Shown here: positions 6,133 to 9,241 of the stretch, in pieces
Layout: the number at the start of each line of letters is the position of its first letter
How positions within the stretch are numbered: position 1 is the stretch's first letter
Position numbers and translations under genes: made by a program
The notes under the pieces: model-generated
Told to the model about the DNA's origin: nothing
Databases searched by the model: none
What the model saw: the letters and a program-made list of their open reading frames with translations, nothing else
Origin: CAYTYZ01 sp964442385
GTDB taxonomy: Bacteria > Patescibacteriota > Microgenomatia > UBA12405
Length of the DNA: 9,241 nt
Assembly (NCBI GenBank): GCA_964442385.1
Contig: CAYTYZ010000026.1
Coordinates: 1-9,241, forward strand
Direction of reading: 5' to 3'

Positions 6133-6408
6133 TTATTTTAACCCAAAAGCTTCTTTTTTTGCAATAAAGACTATCCATCCTCCCCTAGGTACACCAATTT
6201 CACCAATTGCTTGGGACGCCACTCTTCTAAACCTGTTTCTATCCACAGCCCTAGCAAAGGTCTTCTTAGATACAATAAATCCTATCTTTGGGTCATTTTT
6301 TTTCAAATAGGCTATCCCAAAAAAGTTCCCCCAGACAACCCTAGTGTTGTTCTTTACTTCCAAAAAATCCCTTCTTTTGATTAAACGCAGTTCTTTTTTT
6401 AGCACCAC
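6133..6408 (-). CDS. rnpA: Ribonuclease P protein component
   Basis: RnpA is the protein subunit of RNase P and supports 5' maturation of tRNA with the RNA subunit. The 91-residue protein is basic and has the family core KIGFIVSKKTFARAVDRNRFRR (residues 41-62), including the RNR signature at 57-59. The early R-x2-DF motif (KRRDFLEV, 11-18) is also present. It ends at VFIAKKEAFGLK, so the usual last helix of ~20 residues is short or absent compared with typical 110-120-residue members. The start is a GTG at 6406-6408 (a second GTG follows directly), 8 nt after the rpmH stop, with no Shine-Dalgarno. Confidence 0.93.
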   Translation of the reverse strand: MVLKKELRLIKRRDFLEVKNNTRVVWGNFFGIAYLKKNDPKIGFIVSKKTFARAVDRNRFRRVASQAIGEIGVPRGGWIVFIAKKEAFGLK

Positions 6409-6416
6409 TTATTCTA

Positions 6417-6566
6417 CTACTTCTGGGATTTTACCGTAAGTTTAGCTCGACCCATGTCACGTCGTCTCTTAAGCACTCTCCTTCCAGTAGCACTCATCAT
6501 CCGTTTTAAAAAACCATGAACACGTGCTCTTTTTTTCTTTTTTGGTTGATATGTTCGCTTTGTCAT
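6417..6566 (-). CDS. rpmH: Large ribosomal subunit protein bL34
   Basis: The 49-residue, highly basic protein reads MTKRTYQPKKKKRARVHGFL, then KRMMSATGRRVLKRRRDMGRAKLTV, ending KSQK. The TYQPxxxxRxxxHGFxxRMxxxxGRxVLxxRRxxGRxxLTV pattern is that of bL34 throughout. It is a few residues longer than the common 44-46 because of the C-terminal KSQK. The gene is first in the rpmH-rnpA-yidD-yidC operon and divergent from dnaA, the classical arrangement beside the bacterial origin. Its ATG lies 6 nt after a -10-like element, so its mRNA is probably leaderless. It ends in a double TAG. Confidence 0.97.
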   Translation of the reverse strand: MTKRTYQPKKKKRARVHGFLKRMMSATGRRVLKRRRDMGRAKLTVKSQK

Positions 6567-6572
6567 AGGGCA

Positions 6573-6581
6573 ATAGTATCA
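6573..6581 (-). promoter_or_regulatory. Extended -10 promoter of the rpmH operon
   Basis: On the minus strand TG-A-TACTAT (TACTAT at 6578-6573) stands 6 nt before the rpmH ATG, the same spacing as in front of the small genes and dnaN. TACTAT matches TATAAT at four of six positions. The surrounding GTGATA...TGCCC wording closely resembles the jag promoter. The position of a -35 (about 6596-6601) is covered by the perfect DnaA box. Confidence 0.45.
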
Positions 6582-6594
6582 CAGCTAATTTAGT

Positions 6595-6603
6595 TTATCC
6601 ACA
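6595..6603 (+). promoter_or_regulatory. Perfect DnaA box TTATCCACA
   Basis: The nine bases are identical to the consensus high-affinity DnaA box. It lies in the rpmH-dnaA gap, 87 bp before the chosen dnaA start and 14 bp upstream of the rpmH extended -10. It is placed to act in origin function and in autoregulation of dnaA and/or rpmH. Confidence 0.75.
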
Positions 6604-6659
6604 ATCTATCACCAATCCAATCATTTTTTCAAAAAGTTCCAATTCTACTCCTTGCACAT

Positions 6660-6668
6660 TGTGGAAAA
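6660..6668 (-). promoter_or_regulatory. DnaA-box-like site (one mismatch) just before dnaA
   Basis: The plus strand reads TGTGGAAAA, i.e. TTTTCCACA on the minus strand, one mismatch from TTATCCACA. It lies ~22 bp before the dnaA ATG, where bound DnaA could affect dnaA expression. A weak TTGCAC (6652-6657) and TAAATT (6675-6680) pair with 17-bp spacing flanks it and might be the dnaA promoter, but I do not trust that pair. Confidence 0.4.
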
Positions 6669-6690
6669 CTCATCTAAATTAGGTTCATCT

Positions 6691-8037
6691 ATGGATCAAC
6701 CAACTCTCTGGAAAGAAGTACTTAGGAGAGCCAAATCTCAGTTTGATCCTGCCCACTTTGCTACCTTTCTGGCCAAAACGGAACTAGTAGACATTAAAGA
6801 GGGGATAGCCACCATCTCTTGTCCCAACACTTATTCTCTTGACAATAATCAAAACCGGAACAAGCATCTTCTAGTCGACCTCCTTAATCAGGTTTCCCTC
6901 GAACCCTTGCAAATCGCTTTTGTTTTAAATACTAGCCCAAAATCTGCACCCAAAGCCATAGACGATACTCCACTTTTTCAGCCCTCCACCATAGCCAAGT
7001 CCCAGTCTCTGGAACACAATCTAGTCCCACGTTTTACCTTTGACACCTTGGTTGTGGGCAATAGTAACAATTTCGCTTATGCCGCAGCCCAGGCGGTAGT
7101 CTCTTCGCCTGGCACTAGCTACAACCCTCTCTTTATTTGGGGTGGAGTAGGGGTAGGCAAAACACATCTTATGCACTCCATTGGTCACGAACTCAAGTCC
7201 AGATCGCCTGATCTAAAATTAAGATACTTCCCAGCTGAATCTTTCACGAACGACTTATCACAAGCTCTTCGCAACAAAACCATAGACAGGTTTAAAGACA
7301 AATATCGCACTCTCGACTGTATGATTGTCGACGATATTCAGTTTTTATCAGGCAAAGAATACTCCCAAGAAGAGTTTTTTCATACTTTTAATTCACTTTA
7401 TTTAGCCGGTAAGCAAATTATTCTAGCCTCAGACCGCAAGCCCAGTGAAATCAAGGACCTTCAAGACCGCTTAGTTTCTCGATTTGCCGGTGGTCTGACA
7501 GTAGACATCCAGCTTCCAGATTACGAAATGAGAGTCAGTATTATTAAACAAAAATCTGAAGAAAAAAATATAAAAATCAGTCCTGAGGCAGTCAATTTTC
7601 TAGCCGAAACCAACCAGTCTAATATCAGGGACCTAGAAGGAAAACTTCAAGAGGCAGCCCTAGTCTCTCTTTCCAAAGGTTTTTCTCAAATAACTATCGA
7701 GTCGCTCGGACTATCACCCCAAAACAATCAAACCGGCACAAACCTACTTTTCCACAAAACCAACCCTAGACACATTATTTCCATATGTGCCAAAACCCTG
7801 GAAGTAAAAACCGGGGACTTGGTGGGTAAATCTAGACAAGCTCACATTGCCCAAGCCCGCCATATTACTGCTTATGTACTTCTCTCAATTGGCAATCTTC
7901 CACTTCAAGAAGTAGGGGAACTATTGGGCGGAAGAGACCATACCAGCATCATGCATGCCCGTGACAAAATCCACAACCTTCTTTCCACATCTCCACAAAT
8001 CTCATCTCTTTTCCACCAAATCAAGTCCGCACTTTGA
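6691..8037 (+). CDS. dnaA: Chromosomal replication initiator DnaA
   Basis: DnaA is the AAA+ initiator that binds DnaA boxes and opens the origin. I chose the ATG at 6691 (MDQPTLWKEVLRRAKSQF), which gives the usual domain I start and 448 residues. A TTG at 6652 or GTG at 6661 would add up to 13 residues lacking family character. Domain I is about 1-85 and a short linker follows. The ATPase has Walker A GGVGVGKTH (151-159), Walker B MIVDDIQ (211-217), a sensor 1 region ILASDRKPSEI, an arginine finger in RLVSRF (Arg264), and sensor 2 NIRDLEGKL. The DNA-binding domain IV carries GRDHTSIMHAR (414-424), the DnaA signature. The last 25 codons contain three TCCACA cores. It ends in TGA. It is divergent from rpmH and is followed by dnaN. 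Confidence 0.97.
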   Translation: MDQPTLWKEVLRRAKSQFDPAHFATFLAKTELVDIKEGIATISCPNTYSLDNNQNRNKHLLVDLLNQVSLEPLQIAFVLNTSPKSAPKAIDDTPLFQPSTIAKSQSLEHNLVPRFTFDTLVVGNSNNFAYAAAQAVVSSPGTSYNPLFIWGGVGVGKTHLMHSIGHELKSRSPDLKLRYFPAESFTNDLSQALRNKTIDRFKDKYRTLDCMIVDDIQFLSGKEYSQEEFFHTFNSLYLAGKQIILASDRKPSEIKDLQDRLVSRFAGGLTVDIQLPDYEMRVSIIKQKSEEKNIKISPEAVNFLAETNQSNIRDLEGKLQEAALVSLSKGFSQITIESLGLSPQNNQTGTNLLFHKTNPRHIISICAKTLEVKTGDLVGKSRQAHIAQARHITAYVLLSIGNLPLQEVGELLGGRDHTSIMHARDKIHNLLSTSPQISSLFHQIKSAL

Positions 8038-8087
8038 CAATAAGTCTAAACTTATTAACCTTTTTAGTTGTTCACATCTTTTCCACA
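7967..8087 (+). promoter_or_regulatory. Cluster of DnaA-box-like TCCACA sites spanning the dnaA 3' end
   Basis: Four TCCACA cores face the same way at 7970-7975, 7984-7989, 7992-7997 and 8082-8087. The last, TTTTCCACA (8079-8087), has one mismatch to the DnaA box, while the three inside the dnaA coding sequence have two each. Codon constraint could produce some of them, but the density next to a G-poor spacer suggests origin function. Confidence 0.4.
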
Positions 8088-8221
8088 ATCACTTTCCAAC
8101 ACAACAAAACCCGAATCTCTGCCTAAACTATAAGACAAACATCCCACCTTTTCCCACACCAACAGTACTTTCTATCTTTTCAACATCGTTTCCAAGTTAC
8201 CTTCCACCTTATTTCTCGTTT

Positions 8222-8230
8222 TCTGGATAA
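8222..8230 (-). promoter_or_regulatory. DnaA-box-like site next to the triplet run
   Basis: The minus strand reads TTATCCAGA, one mismatch from TTATCCACA. It sits 11 bp from the TAG/TAT triplets, the relative order expected for a box loading DnaA onto a DnaA-trio element. Confidence 0.45.
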
Positions 8231-8241
8231 CTAGCCCTTTC

Positions 8242-8256
8242 CTAATACTAATACTA
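8242..8256 (-). repeat. Candidate DnaA-trio (TAG-TAT-TAG-TAT-TAG)
   Basis: The minus strand reads TAGTATTAGTATTAG, five triplets with A in every middle position, followed by GAAAGGGCTAG and then the box TTATCCAGA. DnaA-trios are described as 3'-[G/A]A[T/A]-5' repeats downstream of a box and a GC-containing spacer. The TAG triplets fit; the two TAT triplets fit only partly. Confidence 0.4.
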
Positions 8257-8268
8257 AAAAAATTCATC

Positions 8269-8274
8269 TATAAT
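8269..8274 (+). promoter_or_regulatory. -10 element of dnaN, predicted leaderless start
   Basis: A perfect TATAAT is followed by six bases, CACCAC, and the dnaN ATG at 8281, the same layout as the two small genes (CCCCAC). The TG of an extended -10 is missing here, and no -35 is evident. It overlaps the edge of the candidate unwinding region, so initiation of replication and dnaN transcription may interfere. Confidence 0.6.
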
Positions 8275-8280
8275 CACCAC

Positions 8281-9241
8281 ATGAAACTCACCGTCGACCA
8301 GATACAATTTTCTACCTGTCTTCAAAATGTCTCTCGCTTTGTCGCAGGTAAATCTCAACTACCAATCCTAAACAATATCCTTTTTGAAACCACAAAAAAC
8401 GAACTAAAACTTACTGCCACTAATCTTGAGTTGACTATTCAAGAAACTATTCCAGCCAAAGTCGACGAGCCTGGTCGTCTTACTGTGCCTGCTTCTGAGT
8501 TAGCCGAGTTTGTCAGCTACCTGTCACCAGATAAAATAACTTTAAGTCTTACTGAAAATGGCCTTCTTGAACTGACCTCAGGCAAACAGTCGGCCACTTT
8601 TGCTACTCAATCACCCGATGATTTTCCACCGCTTCCAGTTTTTGATGACAGTCTGGCTATAGAACTGCCCTTTGCTAAGTTATCTTCTAGTCTGGAACAA
8701 GTACTTTTTTCTGCCGCCGCAGATGATACCCGACCTGTTTTAATGGCCATTTTAACCAAGCTAGATCGAGAAGAGCTAACTCTTGTGGCAACTGATGGTT
8801 TCCGTCTCTCTAGGATTGTTACAAGCACTCCCAAGGCCCTTTCAAAAGACGAGCAGTCTCTCTTAATTCCAGCCAGGTCCTATAGCGAGGTTTTAAAGCT
8901 TGCCAAAGGAAGCTCTACTATCAAGATGTCTTTGGATACTAAAACTTCCCAAGTTTGTTTTTATTTAAATAGTTGCATTTTGGTTTCTAGACTTCTCCAG
9001 GGTGACTATCCCGACTATAACAGGATTTTACCCAAAGACATAACCACTACCGTAACAGTGGGCAGGTCTGATTTTCTTCAGGCTATAAAAAGTGCCTCTG
9101 TCTTTGCCCGTTCCAGTGCAAATGTGGTTCGTTTCAAGATTGGTACAGCCAGCATCTTGCTAGAATCTAATGCACCTCAAGTGGGTAAAAACCAGGCTGA
9201 GGTTGAGGCTAAAATTACCGGAAAACCACTTGAAATTGCCT
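8281..9241 (+). CDS. dnaN: DNA polymerase III beta subunit (sliding clamp), partial
   Basis: DnaN is the ring-shaped clamp that holds the polymerase on DNA. The frame runs open from the ATG at 8281 to the window edge, giving 320 codons of an expected ~365-375; the C-terminal end is outside. Family landmarks are LPILNNILFE (residues 27-36), ATNLEL (46-51), DTRPVLMAIL (149-158), ATDGFRLSR (170-178) and SRLLQGDYPDYNRILPK (236-252), which lines the partner-binding pocket. All appear intact. The start follows a TATAAT by six bases with no Shine-Dalgarno. It follows dnaA in the same direction, with the candidate origin between. Confidence 0.96.
   Translation, partial: MKLTVDQIQFSTCLQNVSRFVAGKSQLPILNNILFETTKNELKLTATNLELTIQETIPAKVDEPGRLTVPASELAEFVSYLSPDKITLSLTENGLLELTSGKQSATFATQSPDDFPPLPVFDDSLAIELPFAKLSSSLEQVLFSAAADDTRPVLMAILTKLDREELTLVATDGFRLSRIVTSTPKALSKDEQSLLIPARSYSEVLKLAKGSSTIKMSLDTKTSQVCFYLNSCILVSRLLQGDYPDYNRILPKDITTTVTVGRSDFLQAIKSASVFARSSANVVRFKIGTASILLESNAPQVGKNQAEVEAKITGKPLEIA

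Larger units (their letters stand above)
8038..8280 (+). other. Candidate replication origin in the dnaA-dnaN gap
   Basis: This 243-nt non-coding stretch has no credible ORF. By hand count the plus strand has 71 C and only 13 G. It contains a DnaA-box-like site at 8079-8087 and another in opposite orientation at 8222-8230. A triplet run follows at 8242-8256, then an A-rich stretch (8254-8262) leading into the dnaN -10. The order box, short GC-containing spacer, triplets, AT-rich DNA matches a bacterial unwinding region. The location between dnaA and dnaN is a known origin position. Calling it oriC is inference. Confidence 0.55.

Noticed and set aside
6652..6690. Upstream TTG or GTG start for dnaA adding up to 13 residues
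   Set aside because: The added residues (MHIVENSSKLGSS) lack DnaA character, overlap a DnaA-box-like site, and the ATG at 6691 gives the standard domain I start.
7955..8230. 91-codon plus-strand ORF overlapping the dnaA end and the intergenic region
   Set aside because: It is in another frame of dnaA, has low-complexity Ser/Pro/Phe/Thr content produced by the C/T-rich DNA, and covers the candidate origin; no start signal or protein character.
8607..8834. 75-codon minus-strand ORF inside dnaN
   Set aside because: Antisense shadow of a well-conserved dnaN segment.

Overview
The window looks like the chromosome-replication neighbourhood of a Candidate Phyla Radiation (Patescibacteria) bacterium, most likely Microgenomates-like. 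The grounds are an AT-rich, strongly strand-biased sequence, compact proteins (KhpB/Jag without its N-terminal domain, a short RnpA), almost no Shine-Dalgarno sequences, and an O-antigen-ligase-like protein of the kind common in that group. TGA is used as an ordinary stop (dnaA), so the TGA=Gly code of Gracilibacteria does not apply. The phylum call is inference from gene content and style, not from a marker-gene tree.

Left part (1-2503, minus strand): a khpB/jag KH-R3H gene is followed by an O-antigen-ligase/polymerase-like membrane protein and a Wzx-type flippase. Each start codon overlaps the preceding stop (8 bp and 23 bp), so this is one transcription and translation unit joining an RNA-binding cell-envelope regulator to surface-polysaccharide genes. 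The flippase is cut short near the window edge, and the first ~95 bases read better as another, unrelated protein on the plus strand.

Middle (2496-5045, plus strand): a full-length type I ABC exporter half-transporter starts inside the same CCATGG as jag, back to back. Two small paralogous genes follow. Each has its own identical extended -10 promoter placed so that transcription should begin at the ATG. They share a short amphipathic helical motif and a C-terminal strand-helix-strand motif resembling half of a subtilisin propeptide. I recognise no described family for them, and they are the best candidate here for something undescribed.

Right-centre (5128-6566, minus strand): the classical rpmH-rnpA-yidD-yidC operon (L34, RNase P protein, YidD, YidC). 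In many bacteria jag follows yidC directly; here the ABC transporter and small-gene block lies between them.

Right (6691-9241, plus strand): dnaA and the first 320 codons of dnaN, which runs off the window. Upstream of dnaA is a perfect DnaA box. The 243-nt dnaA-dnaN gap is extremely G-poor on the plus strand and carries DnaA-box-like sites, a TAG/TAT triplet run resembling a DnaA-trio and an A-rich stretch, so it is the likely origin of replication. No tRNA, rRNA, CRISPR array, insertion sequence or convincing intrinsic terminator was seen.
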